From CAIQPO01 sp964648275 (lineage in GTDB: Bacteria > Patescibacteriota > Microgenomatia > UBA1400 > MFAQ01): DNA of 55,964 nt. This document shows positions 23,470 through 31,408 of this stretch, one piece after another. A program made the translations under genes and the position numbers. The stretch spans positions 1-55,964 of the forward strand of contig CAZYOB010000003.1 in NCBI GenBank assembly GCA_964648275.1, read 5' to 3'. Each line of letters starts with the position of its first letter. Position 1 is the stretch's first letter. The notes beneath the pieces are model-generated. The model did not search any database, was not told the DNA's origin, and saw only the letters and a program-made list of their open reading frames with translations.

Positions 23470-25893
23470 ATGAGTACAAAGAGAGAGTCTGAGGAAGAAA
23501 ATTACGAACAGGTTATGAAGGGTATTAATAGTAAGCTTGGATCTATGCCGAAGATGCCCGATGATCTGCCGACAGGCGACTGGTCTGAACAGGCTGTAAA
23601 AGTATTGAAGGAGAGATATCTAGATAAAGACGGCGATGGAGTGTTGACTGAAACTCCGGATGAGCTTGTCTGGAGAGTGGCTTGGGCTATCGCTGCAGCA
23701 GAGGTGAGGTGGGGAGCAGATAAAGAGCAAGTAATGGAGATGGCAAAAAGATTCTACTCGTTATTGGGATCGAGAAAATTTCTGCCAAACTCACCAACAC
23801 TGATGAATGCAGGCAAGGAGAATGGTCTCCAGTACTCAGGATGTTTCGTGTTGCCGGTAGAAGACTCCATTGATGGAATTTTTGAATCTCTCAAAAATCA
23901 AGCGATCATTCATCAATCAGGGGGAGGAACCGGATTTTCGTTTTCCCGCTTGAGACAAAAGGGGTCAATGGTCAGAAAGAGTAGGGGGGTGGCGTCAGGT
24001 CCAGTTAGTTTTATGAAGGTCTATAACGAAGCCACTCAACAGATCAAGCAGGGAGGTACCAGGAGAGGGGCGAATATGGGTATATTGAGAGTCGATCATC
24101 CGGATGTGAGGGAATTTATAACTTGCAAGATAGATGGAGGGATAACAAACTTCAATATTTCTGTGGCGGCAACCGATAAGTTTATGAAAGCAGTGGTCGA
24201 CGATACGGATTACGACATAATTGAGCCTCACACTGGCAGGGTCATAAGACAAGAAAACGCAAGGGAAATCTTTGACCTAATTTGTGAGTGCGCCTGGAAG
24301 TCTGGAGACCCAGGGATGGTCTTTATCGATAAGATAAACGATGGTCCAGCCAACCCCGTACCAAGTATGGGTCCAGTTGAGAGTACTAATCCGTGTGGAG
24401 AACAGCCTCTATACCCATATGATTCGTGTAATTTGGGAAGCATTTTTCTAAATTATTTTGTAAAAGAGAGCGGAGGTAAACAAGAAATCGATTGGGAGGG
24501 ATTGAAGGAAACTGTCAGACTTTCAGTAAGATTTTTAGATGATGTGATTGAAGTAAATCCTTATCCTCTAAAACAAATTTGGGATACCGTGAGATCGATC
24601 AGAAGAATTGGTCTGGGCATCGGTGGTTGGGCCGATATGCTTTACCTGTTAGGAATTGCATATAACAGTGAAGAGGCTTTAGTTTTGGCTCGGAAAGTAA
24701 TGAAGACGATCAACGATACCGCACACGAAGAGAGTGAGTTTTTAGCAGAGGAAAGAGGTGCTTTTCCCTTATGGAAAGAAAGTATCTTCAAAGACGGAAA
24801 GAAAATTAGAAATAGCGCGATTACCACTATCGCTCCAACAGGAACCATAGGAATAATTGCCAATACTTCAGGTGGTTGTGAGCCAGTATTTGCTTTGGCA
24901 TATAAGCACATGGTCAAAGACGAGTCGCTAAACAGAGAAATGTTCTTTGTTGACCCTGCATTTAAGGAAGTAGCTGTCAGAGAAGGTTTTTGGAGTGATG
25001 ACTTGGGAAGTGCTGTGGCGGAGAGTGGTAATGTTCACGGACTTAGCCTGGTTCCTGAGAAATGGCAAAAGATACTGGTCACTTCTCATGAAATTACTCC
25101 CGAGTGGCATGTGAAGATGCAATCTGCCTGGCAAGAATTTACCGACAATGCAGTGAGTAAGACGATCAATTTGCCTAACGAGGCAACTGTTGATGATGTT
25201 GCCAGGTCGTATCTGATGTCATACGAATTGGGTTGTAAAGGAATCACCATTTATCGAGATGGGAGTAAAAGTATTCAGGTATTAAATGTGGGGACAAAGG
25301 AGACAAATATAAAAGACACGGAGGTGGATGAAGTAATGACTACTGAAGAAGTCGTGGAGACAATGGCCGATCTCAGAATTCGTCCAATTAAACTACAAGG
25401 AAATACATATAGAGTTCACACTCCGGTAGGAGCTGCTTTTGTGGTTATCAACGCAGATGAAATGGGGAATCCGTTTGAGGTGTTCATCAATGTTGGTAAA
25501 GCAGGAACGCATGTGATGGCAGACGCTGAGGCGATGGGACGTTTAATTTCCCTGGCTCTCAGGGTGCCATCCAAATTTCCGCCAAAAGCTTTGGCTGAAG
25601 CAGTCATTGACCAGTTGTCTGGAATTGGAGGAGCAGAGTCGGTGGGTTTTGGAGGTAATCGGGTGAGAAGCTTGGCAGATGGAGTGGCGAAGGTGCTAAA
25701 AGACTATTTAAAGGGCAACGGAGGTGGGCTAGAAGCGGCTCACGAGGAGGAAGTAGTGGGGAGTGTCGGCCAGCAGCAAGCACTGCCGTTGACGAAGAGG
25801 AGAGGTGATCTGTGTCCCGAGTGTGGAAGTGCATCTTTAGTACTGGAGGAGGGGTGTATGAAGTGCTATTCTTGTGGAGCAAGTAAGTGCTGA
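23470..25893 (+). CDS. nrdJ: NrdJ, adenosylcobalamin-dependent (class II) ribonucleotide reductase
   Basis: The 807-residue enzyme has YSGCFVLPVEDS with the first redox Cys, NPCGEQPLYPYDSCNLGS with the catalytic Cys and Glu, and TIAPTGTIGIIANTSGGCEP. A TSCPD domain (about 630-740, TPVGAAFVVINADE) and a C-terminal zinc ribbon with CPECGS...CYSCGASKC follow. No N-terminal ATP cone or metallocofactor subunit is present, so it is the B12 form making all deoxynucleotides without oxygen. The start is ATG 23470 or, ten codons earlier, 23440. CobA, which makes its cofactor, is encoded next. Confidence 0.95.
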   Translation: MSTKRESEEENYEQVMKGINSKLGSMPKMPDDLPTGDWSEQAVKVLKERYLDKDGDGVLTETPDELVWRVAWAIAAAEVRWGADKEQVMEMAKRFYSLLGSRKFLPNSPTLMNAGKENGLQYSGCFVLPVEDSIDGIFESLKNQAIIHQSGGGTGFSFSRLRQKGSMVRKSRGVASGPVSFMKVYNEATQQIKQGGTRRGANMGILRVDHPDVREFITCKIDGGITNFNISVAATDKFMKAVVDDTDYDIIEPHTGRVIRQENAREIFDLICECAWKSGDPGMVFIDKINDGPANPVPSMGPVESTNPCGEQPLYPYDSCNLGSIFLNYFVKESGGKQEIDWEGLKETVRLSVRFLDDVIEVNPYPLKQIWDTVRSIRRIGLGIGGWADMLYLLGIAYNSEEALVLARKVMKTINDTAHEESEFLAEERGAFPLWKESIFKDGKKIRNSAITTIAPTGTIGIIANTSGGCEPVFALAYKHMVKDESLNREMFFVDPAFKEVAVREGFWSDDLGSAVAESGNVHGLSLVPEKWQKILVTSHEITPEWHVKMQSAWQEFTDNAVSKTINLPNEATVDDVARSYLMSYELGCKGITIYRDGSKSIQVLNVGTKETNIKDTEVDEVMTTEEVVETMADLRIRPIKLQGNTYRVHTPVGAAFVVINADEMGNPFEVFINVGKAGTHVMADAEAMGRLISLALRVPSKFPPKALAEAVIDQLSGIGGAESVGFGGNRVRSLADGVAKVLKDYLKGNGGGLEAAHEEEVVGSVGQQQALPLTKRRGDLCPECGSASLVLEEGCMKCYSCGASKC

Positions 25894-25910
25894 GAGGTCT
25901 TTGAAACAAT

Positions 25911-25935
25911 AAAGCCCTCTTTTTAGAGGGCTTTT
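25911..25935 (+). terminator. Rho-independent terminator after nrdJ
   Basis: AAAGCCCTCT (25911-25920) and AGAGGGCTTT (25925-25934) pair perfectly around a TTTT loop and run into a short T tract. It stands 17 nt after the nrdJ stop codon. Confidence 0.88.
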
Positions 25936-25965
25936 GATTGCTTTTGATGTAGTTTGAATAGTAAC

Positions 25966-26207
25966 TTGACAAAAATGTTTAGGGGATATTTAATTATATT
26001 AGGTAATCTTGTTTACTATCAGTCTTTTGTTGACACTGCTAGGTGTAGGTTTCGCTCGCCTTTCTCCAATGTATCGTGGTTTTTTGTATGTACGGTCGTT
26101 ATTCTTTTTGTGGTTTTTTCCCATAACGGGATGGCATTATGAGAACCCATAGGTCATGTATATTATCGGTAACAATTTATTGTCACTCTCTTAGGTTGAG
26201 TGATAGG
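25966..26207 (+). promoter_or_regulatory. Strong promoter and about 200-nt untranslated leader upstream of cobA
   Basis: TTGACA (25966-25971) and TTTAAT (25989-25994) are separated by 17 nt; transcription from about 26001 would give a leader of roughly 200 nt. This is the longest non-coding stretch in the window. I see several small hairpins (for example ACAC-N6-GTGT near 26034) but no cobalamin riboswitch B12 box (GCCAGAAGACCTGCC type) and no convincing gene. Short open frames here have no protein-like composition. Confidence 0.5.
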
Positions 26208-26819
26208 ATGGCTTTGGTTTATGATAAGAAAATGGGAAAAGGAATGGTTTATCTCTTTACAGGAGAGGGAAAAGGGAAAACTTCTGCTGCTTTAGGAGTA
26301 ATGTTGAGGATGTTGCTAATTGGGAAGCCTGTGGTATGGATATCGTGGTTTAAAAACAGAGAATGGCAGATAAGTGAGATGGGCTTAGATCAAGCTTTCC
26401 CAGACCTGCTTGAAATGTATTGGACGGGTGAGGGATTTTTTATCAAGGAACCGGAGACTATTATAAACGGGGTCAAAATGGCAAAGGTCAACAAAGGTAG
26501 GGTGAGAGATGTGGCATCGCCAGTTAGTCATAACCAATCAGCTAAAAAGTCGCTTGAGTTAGTTAAAGATGTATTGAAAAGAAATGTTAAGCCCGCCTTG
26601 GTGGTAATGGACGAAGCTCTTCAGGCAATTAAAGAGGGATTATTGACCGAAAAAGAAGTACTAGCGGTGATAAAACAAAGAGGAGAGACACATATAGTGT
26701 TGACTGGACGAGGAGCGAGGGTTGGATTGATCAAGTCAGCCGACTTAGTGACCGAGATGAAAAAGGTCAAACATCCTTACGATTCAGGAAAATTGGCAAT
26801 CAAAGGGTTGGATTATTGA
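26208..26819 (+). CDS. cobA: CobA/CobO-type cob(I)alamin adenosyltransferase
   Basis: The 203-residue protein has the P-loop TGEGKGKTSAALG (about 18-30), FKNREWQISE (family region after strand 2), LVVMDEALQAIKEGL (Walker B-like) and VLTGRGA. These are characters of the CobA/BtuR family, which transfers the adenosyl group of ATP to corrinoid cobalt. It would supply adenosylcobalamin to NrdJ. Starts at 26208 or 26232 are both reasonable; an in-frame extension to 26139 is not protein-like. No corrinoid synthesis genes are near, suggesting salvage. Confidence 0.87.
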   Translation: MALVYDKKMGKGMVYLFTGEGKGKTSAALGVMLRMLLIGKPVVWISWFKNREWQISEMGLDQAFPDLLEMYWTGEGFFIKEPETIINGVKMAKVNKGRVRDVASPVSHNQSAKKSLELVKDVLKRNVKPALVVMDEALQAIKEGLLTEKEVLAVIKQRGETHIVLTGRGARVGLIKSADLVTEMKKVKHPYDSGKLAIKGLDY

Positions 26820-26865
26820 GTGGAAAATGGTGATCAGCAGGTCAAACTCAGTGTATATTTAAAGT

Positions 26866-27234
26866 ATGCCTATCCCCGGAAAGGAAATTGAACAGCGCCC
26901 AGGTTTAGATCAGACTGCGATCCGTGAGGTGGAAGGCTATATTGAGAGAGTTGAAAGACAAGCGGAAACTCAAGCACAAGTGCAGTCGGTATCACAAGTT
27001 CAAGTTACTCAGCCTGTAGCTCAACAACAACAAGATATGGGAAGTCTGGTATCTGCACAGTTAGCAGACGTGACTAAACCAAAAATAATTCTACCGCTCA
27101 ATCAGGTCCAAATAGAAGAAGGTATGCATCACAAGATTGTGGATGGTATAAAGTGGTTGGCCGAATGGTGTGTGATGATGATTAAAAAATATCCCGGCCG
27201 AGTTTTTTATTTGCCGCCTAATCAGCAAACATGA
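26866..27234 (+). CDS. Small Gln-rich protein upstream of a T4SS-like ATPase, unknown function
   Basis: The 122-residue soluble protein has a Gln/Val-rich middle (VQSVSQVQVTQPVAQQQQ, about 45-62) that is probably unstructured, and a more ordered C-terminus with DGIKWLAEWCVMMIKKYPGR. The gene ends in ATGA overlap with the ATPase gene, so it is probably its partner. TATATT (26854-26859) ends 6 nt before the ATG, making it the leaderless first gene of the pair. Confidence 0.65.
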   Translation: MPIPGKEIEQRPGLDQTAIREVEGYIERVERQAETQAQVQSVSQVQVTQPVAQQQQDMGSLVSAQLADVTKPKIILPLNQVQIEEGMHHKIVDGIKWLAEWCVMMIKKYPGRVFYLPPNQQT

Positions 27235-29552
27235 TGGATCTTAATTACTGGATAGAATATGTTTTTACCCTGATAATTGTGCTGGGGATAATCTTGTTGC
27301 TGCTGATAGTAGCGTGGTCTCTGTTCGTTATATATCTTAAATACAGCAACAGAGAGGTAGTGAGTATGAACTTTGTCCTGCTGGAAATCGCGGTTCCGAA
27401 AGATAATGAGATTAAGATAGATGCTGTAGAACAAATGTTCGCGTCATTGTTCTCGATAAAGAAAGGTGGTTTTTGGCAAAAATTTAAAGCCCAGCAACAT
27501 ATTTCTCTGGAGATAGTCGGAAAGAAAGAAGATATTCGTTTTTACATTTCTTGTCACAAGGATAATATGGAGTTGATCGAAAAGATGGTAGCCGGAACAT
27601 ATCCGGGGACAAGAGTAAAGCAAGTGGATGAATACAATATCTTTTACAAAGATGCCAAGGTCGCTTTTGCAGAATTGGCTTTAAAGAATAATAGTTTTAA
27701 ACCAATAAAGACTTACAAAGATTTGCCGGTTGATTCTTTAGCTTCAATAACTTCGGCATTGGCCAAATTTGGAGATAATGAAGCAGCTGCTATTCAAATC
27801 ATCATCTCACCGGCAGAATCAGAATGGAGCAAATCGGGTGAGGGCTACGTATCAAAAACAAAAAAAGACGAGGCGAATCCAGAAAAAGCCAAGTTTAAGA
27901 TGAATCCTCAAGATATGGAGGCCATCACCAACAAAACATCAAAAGTTGGTTATTTAACTACGGTCAGGCTGGTGAGCATAGCACCTACCGAGGGTCAAGC
28001 GAAGGCTAATTTGTCTAACTTAAAAGGGACATTTTCACAATTTTCCGGGAACCAAAACGGTTTTTCCAGTCGAACCATCCGACTTAAACAAATGTTTATG
28101 GTCGACTTCCTCTATAGATATCAATCGATGTGGGGAAATAATTCGGTTTTGTCGGTGGATGAGCTGGCCACTGTGTGGCATCTGCCCAATAAAACGATAG
28201 AGACACCGCACGTGTACTGGTTGACGGCTAAGAGCGCCCCAGCAACAGGCGGTTTTCCATCTTCCGGTTTGTGGTTGGGACGATCTCTCTATAGAGGTCA
28301 GGAGAGAAATATCTACATTGGTGAACAAGATCGTCTCAGGCATACATACCTCATTGGCCGAACCGGTACCGGTAAAACTGAACTCTTGAAGTCAATGATC
28401 ATCCAGGATATGAGAGCTGGGAAGGGTCTGTGTTTCATGGAACCCCACGGTGAGGGTATTGAAGAGCTACTTGAGTTAGTTCCACCAGAAAGGGCCGAGG
28501 ACGTAATCTTTTTTGATCCTAGTGATAAAGATAGACCAATCGGTTTTAACTTGCTTGAAGTGGGAAGTATTGATGAGATGAACATTGTTGCCAGTTCAAT
28601 CATTAACCTGATGTACAAGCTTTATGACCCGCACAAGACAGGTATGGTTGGTCCCAGGTTTGAACATGCTATCCGTAATGCAATGCTGACAGTGGCCTAC
28701 ATTCCCGGAGCTACTTTTGTGGAAGTGAATCGGGCACTGACGGATCAGAAATTCGTCCAAGAGATATTACCACTGGTGAAAGATCCGATTGTAAGAAGAT
28801 ATTGGACAGATCAGATTGCCCAAACCAGCGACTTCCATAAGAGTGAAACGTTAGACTATATTGCCTCTAAATTTGGCAGGTTTGTTACCAACAGAATGGT
28901 GAGAAACATTATTGGTCAGGCAAAGAGTACTTTGAACTTCAGGACAGCTATGGATGAGGGGAAGATTGTCTTCTTGAAGTTGGCAAAAGGGCTTTTAGGA
29001 GAGGAAGACGCTAACTTTTTGGGGTTGGTTTTAGTCCCAAAAATCTTAGCAGCCGCACTTTCTAGGCAGGATACCCCCAGAGAACAAAGAAGGCCATTTT
29101 TCCTATACGTCGATGAGTTCCAAAATTTTGCAACTCCTGACTTTGCTCAGATGTTGTCAGAGGTTCGTAAATACAATGTCGGTCTGATATTGGCTAACCA
29201 ATTCGTGAGCCAGCTTGATGAGCAGGTTAGAGATGCCATTTTTGGAAACACAGGTACTTTAATGGCTTACCGTGTGGGTGTGCAAGATGCAAGCATCTTA
29301 TCTAAGGAGTTTGAACCGATATTCCACGAGCAAGATTTGGCAAATATCGAAGCACAAAACATCTATGTAAAAACAATCGTAAATGGGACACCGGTACCTC
29401 CTTTCTCAATGAACGTGATGAAAGATCTAAAGGCTGAAAGAGCTCAAGGCAGCCCTGAAGTGGCGCGGATGATCAAGGAGCTGTCTAGACTGAAGTACGG
29501 AACAGATATTGAGGAGGTCGAAGCAGAGATCGAGAAAAGAGCCAAGCTCTAG
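27231..29552 (+). CDS. Membrane-anchored T4SS/HerA-like ATPase (VirB4/TraG/VirD4-type motor)
   Basis: The 773-residue protein has an N-terminal membrane helix (about 12-36), a long unassigned region (40-360) and a motor domain with Walker A LIGRTGTGKTELL (376-383), MEPHGEGIEELL, Walker B FFLYVDEFQNFATPDF and LANQFVSQL. The order matches DUF87/TraM-recognition ATPases related to conjugation coupling proteins, which move DNA or protein through membranes. No relaxase or other conjugation genes are nearby, and such solitary ATPases are widespread in CPR, so DNA uptake, type IV filament or chromosome roles remain open. Confidence 0.8.
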   Translation: MMDLNYWIEYVFTLIIVLGIILLLLIVAWSLFVIYLKYSNREVVSMNFVLLEIAVPKDNEIKIDAVEQMFASLFSIKKGGFWQKFKAQQHISLEIVGKKEDIRFYISCHKDNMELIEKMVAGTYPGTRVKQVDEYNIFYKDAKVAFAELALKNNSFKPIKTYKDLPVDSLASITSALAKFGDNEAAAIQIIISPAESEWSKSGEGYVSKTKKDEANPEKAKFKMNPQDMEAITNKTSKVGYLTTVRLVSIAPTEGQAKANLSNLKGTFSQFSGNQNGFSSRTIRLKQMFMVDFLYRYQSMWGNNSVLSVDELATVWHLPNKTIETPHVYWLTAKSAPATGGFPSSGLWLGRSLYRGQERNIYIGEQDRLRHTYLIGRTGTGKTELLKSMIIQDMRAGKGLCFMEPHGEGIEELLELVPPERAEDVIFFDPSDKDRPIGFNLLEVGSIDEMNIVASSIINLMYKLYDPHKTGMVGPRFEHAIRNAMLTVAYIPGATFVEVNRALTDQKFVQEILPLVKDPIVRRYWTDQIAQTSDFHKSETLDYIASKFGRFVTNRMVRNIIGQAKSTLNFRTAMDEGKIVFLKLAKGLLGEEDANFLGLVLVPKILAAALSRQDTPREQRRPFFLYVDEFQNFATPDFAQMLSEVRKYNVGLILANQFVSQLDEQVRDAIFGNTGTLMAYRVGVQDASILSKEFEPIFHEQDLANIEAQNIYVKTIVNGTPVPPFSMNVMKDLKAERAQGSPEVARMIKELSRLKYGTDIEEVEAEIEKRAKL

Positions 29553-29562
29553 CTCCGGGCGG

Positions 29563-29568
29563 TATAAT
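29563..29568 (+). promoter_or_regulatory. -10 box of tRNA-Ile
   Basis: A perfect TATAAT ends 10 nt before the first base of the tRNA. The -35 region is weak. Transcription would also run into the small gene immediately downstream of the tRNA. Confidence 0.6.
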
Positions 29569-29578
29569 ATACGTTCAT

Positions 29579-29652
29579 GGGCCGGTAGCTCAGCTGGTTA
29601 GAGCGCGAAGCTTATACCTTCGATGTCCCAGGTTCGAATCCTGGCCGGCCTA
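29579..29652 (+). tRNA. tRNA-Ile with anticodon UAU
   Basis: A complete 74-nt cloverleaf: acceptor GGGCCGG/CCGGCCT (first pair G-U), D arm GCTC-GAGC, anticodon stem CGAAG/CTTCG with loop CTTATAC (anticodon TAT), T arm CCAGG-TTCGAAT-CCTGG, discriminator A. CCA is not encoded. The 5' half is typical of bacterial tRNA-Ile. UAU reads the codon AUA directly, while most bacteria use a CAU anticodon modified by TilS for that codon. Confidence 0.95.
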
Positions 29653-29654
29653 CA

Positions 29655-30011
29655 ATGAGGAAAAAAAGAATAATAGAAAAACACGATAAATTGCTTAGGG
29701 TGTCAGATTCATCGGAAGAATTAAGCGATTTTGCTCGAGGAGATTCCTGGCCAAAAGAGATGATGATCAGCGGGGACCTGGGTATTGGCAAGAAGGGTAA
29801 TCCCGTGACGATCGTGGTAGAGGATGAGATGACCGGAGAGGTCCTGGAAATAAACAATATCAGTTCGGCCTTCCTGATTATTGAGGATTCAAGGAAAAAT
29901 ACCAATGGGTGGCTTTCTTTAGCTGTTGGCGGAGTAGACAAACTCTCCGAAGTGCTGAATTTTTTGACTCAGACAACGTTGGAAAGTTTGAAAAAACTAA
30001 CCGGTAGATAA
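29655..30011 (+). CDS. Small hypothetical protein starting 2 nt after tRNA-Ile
   Basis: The 118-residue soluble protein has a basic N-terminus (MRKKRIIEKH), a strand-rich middle (NPVTIVVEDEMTGEVLEINNI) and a helical C-terminus. No family recognised. The ATG is 2 nt after the tRNA discriminator base, and there is no ribosome binding site outside the tRNA, so the mRNA must either start in the tRNA or be released by tRNA 3' processing as a nearly leaderless message. It converges on xer with 7 nt between. Confidence 0.6.
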   Translation: MRKKRIIEKHDKLLRVSDSSEELSDFARGDSWPKEMMISGDLGIGKKGNPVTIVVEDEMTGEVLEINNISSAFLIIEDSRKNTNGWLSLAVGGVDKLSEVLNFLTQTTLESLKKLTGR

Positions 30012-30018
30012 ATTTACT

Positions 30019-30894
30019 TTAGAGATCAACAAGCTTGGGCTTGTCTTTGCTGGGTTTCTCAGAAATGAATTCTAGGTATTTCTCAGTAGTCGACAGTCTC
30101 TTGTGTCCAACCAGCTTGCTGATGTAGACCAGAGGACTTCCCTGAGCCAGTTGCTGGGCGATAAAGGTGTGTCTTAGGTCATTGACCTTGGCACCTTCGA
30201 TACCACCGATGCGGAAGTATCTGTCCAGGTTGGAGCGAATGTTTCTTATAAGGAAAGGATTGCCAGTCTTAGTAATGAACACCGAGGTGTTGACACTCTT
30301 GGGCCTGAAAGTAAGATATTTCTCAAGTGACTCCTTAGTGGGGGTATTTACAGGAACAGTGCGCTCAGGATGTGATTCATAGGCGCGAATGGTGATCTGA
30401 CCAGCAGAGAGGTCGAGATCGTTCAGCTTAAGGTTGGCGAGCTCAGAGATGCGCATTCCAGTTTGGAGAAGCAATTCAACGATAGCAGCCATACGTACAT
30501 CTTCGCGACAGGCATCACGGAGAGCTCTGTATTCAAGTTTGGTGAGGATGCGGGGAGGTTTGATGTCGTATTTAGGGTGGGTAACGTTTACAGCGGGGTT
30601 TTCGGTAATATTACCGGTGGTTTGCATGTAAGAGAAGAAAGCTTTGATCGAGTTGATCTTGCGGGAAATCGATTTGGTGGTGTAGCCACTGTTGGCGAGA
30701 TCAGCTTTGAAAGCGTCGATGTCTTCTTTTTTGAATTCTTTAATAGAAGTCTTTCCAGATTTAGCAATAAAGTTAGCTAATTGCTCTATATCTTTAGAGT
30801 AGGCTAAAATGGTCGCAGAGGCCCTGCCTTGCTGGGTTAGATGACCCTTAAAAGCCTCGATGGCCTGGATGATGTTGAGTTTATCTTGGTCCAT
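30019..30894 (-). CDS. XerC/XerD-like tyrosine recombinase
   Basis: This 291-residue recombinase has an N-terminal SAM-like core-binding domain (about 8-95) and a catalytic domain with R148 (TGMRISEL), R241 (NDLRHTF), H264 (VGHKRLSTTEKY) and nucleophile Y273. The first His of the HxxR motif is N238. It probably resolves chromosome dimers, since no integrase neighbours, attachment sites or phage genes are visible; a mobile-element integrase is the alternative. TAAATA ends 6 nt before the ATG on the minus strand. Confidence 0.88.
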   Translation of the reverse strand: MDQDKLNIIQAIEAFKGHLTQQGRASATILAYSKDIEQLANFIAKSGKTSIKEFKKEDIDAFKADLANSGYTTKSISRKINSIKAFFSYMQTTGNITENPAVNVTHPKYDIKPPRILTKLEYRALRDACREDVRMAAIVELLLQTGMRISELANLKLNDLDLSAGQITIRAYESHPERTVPVNTPTKESLEKYLTFRPKSVNTSVFITKTGNPFLIRNIRSNLDRYFRIGGIEGAKVNDLRHTFIAQQLAQGSPLVYISKLVGHKRLSTTEKYLEFISEKPSKDKPKLVDL

Positions 30895-30941
30895 ATGGAT
30901 TATTTATATTATGGCACTTATTATAACACTACAGGGTTAAA

Positions 30942-31316
30942 ATGCAAGGGGTAAGAATCAGGCATGAACCAAAGGACAAAAAGAGCTGGATAAGGCTGGC
31001 CTTTTTGGTTTTAATATGGCTGCTAATATGGTCTTTATTCAACGATTTTTCCAAGGTAAGGAAGGGGTTTTTGAGGGTGGATGAATCTCAAAATAGGCTA
31101 ACTCAGGTCAAGGAGGAGAATTTGGAGCTTAAACGTAAGATGATGGCAGTCCAGACCGAGTACTATAAGGAGAAGTTGATGAGAGATAAGTTGAATCTAC
31201 AACTTCCCGGGGAGACGGTGGTCGTTCTGCCTGAAAAAGATGTTGAGGTGGTATCTGGAGAGGCTGAAGGAGAGACAGAGGAAAACTGGGAAAAATGGTT
31301 AAAGATTGTCAGATAG
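30942..31316 (+). CDS. FtsB/DivIC-like septum protein
   Basis: The 124-residue protein has a basic cytosolic N-terminus, one membrane helix (about 17-35) and an outside coiled coil (about 40-75, with EENLELKRKMMAVQTEYYKEKLMRDK in parts) followed by LQLPGETVVVLPEKD, the layout and ending typical of FtsB/DivIC. It would join FtsL and FtsQ in the division complex. The acidic C-terminal tail is variable. It diverges from xer and stops 2 nt before the tRNA-like element on the other strand. Confidence 0.8.
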   Translation: MQGVRIRHEPKDKKSWIRLAFLVLIWLLIWSLFNDFSKVRKGFLRVDESQNRLTQVKEENLELKRKMMAVQTEYYKEKLMRDKLNLQLPGETVVVLPEKDVEVVSGEAEGETEENWEKWLKIVR

Positions 31317-31318
31317 TG

Positions 31319-31391
31319 TTGCGGGGCCGAGGCTCCGCCCCTCGGTTAAGCAGGATTATGAGCCCTGCAAGATACTTACCTTCCCCCCGCA
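31319..31391 (-). tRNA. Candidate degenerate initiator tRNA-fMet(CAU)-like element
   Basis: The minus strand from 31391 folds into a 73-nt cloverleaf-like shape. Acceptor TGCGGGG/CCCCGCA pairs 7 of 7 with discriminator A, as in bacterial tRNA-fMet. The anticodon arm CAGGG-CTCATAA-TCCTG has the exact initiator loop and G-rich stem. The D arm is weak (AAGG-TAAGTA-TCTT, no GG in the loop) and the T arm (CCGAGG-GGCGGAG-CCTCGG) lacks TTC. Neither 8 nor 9 is U/A. A TATAAT box lies 17 nt upstream. It may be a divergent tRNA, a pseudogene, or a structured RNA; the T-arm hairpin might also end ftsB transcription. Confidence 0.4.
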
Positions 31392-31408
31392 TGTTTACGA
31401 ACACTCGT

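Noticed and set aside
25954..26142. Open frame of 62 codons between nrdJ and cobA
   Set aside because: No start signal, composition unlike a protein, and it overlaps the strong promoter of the cobA leader.
25936..26207. Cobalamin riboswitch upstream of cobA
   Set aside because: Expected because of the gene, but neither the B12 box nor the conserved core of known cobalamin riboswitches is present on either strand.
30019..30894. Integrative element bounded by tRNA-Ile and the Xer gene
   Set aside because: A tRNA next to a tyrosine recombinase suggests an integration site, but there is no repeat of the tRNA 3' end in the window and the flanking genes are housekeeping genes.
31320..31345. GC-rich hairpin after ftsB as a plain terminator
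   Set aside because: No T tract follows on the plus strand; the stems fit the tRNA-like element better. Kept as an alternative in that entry.
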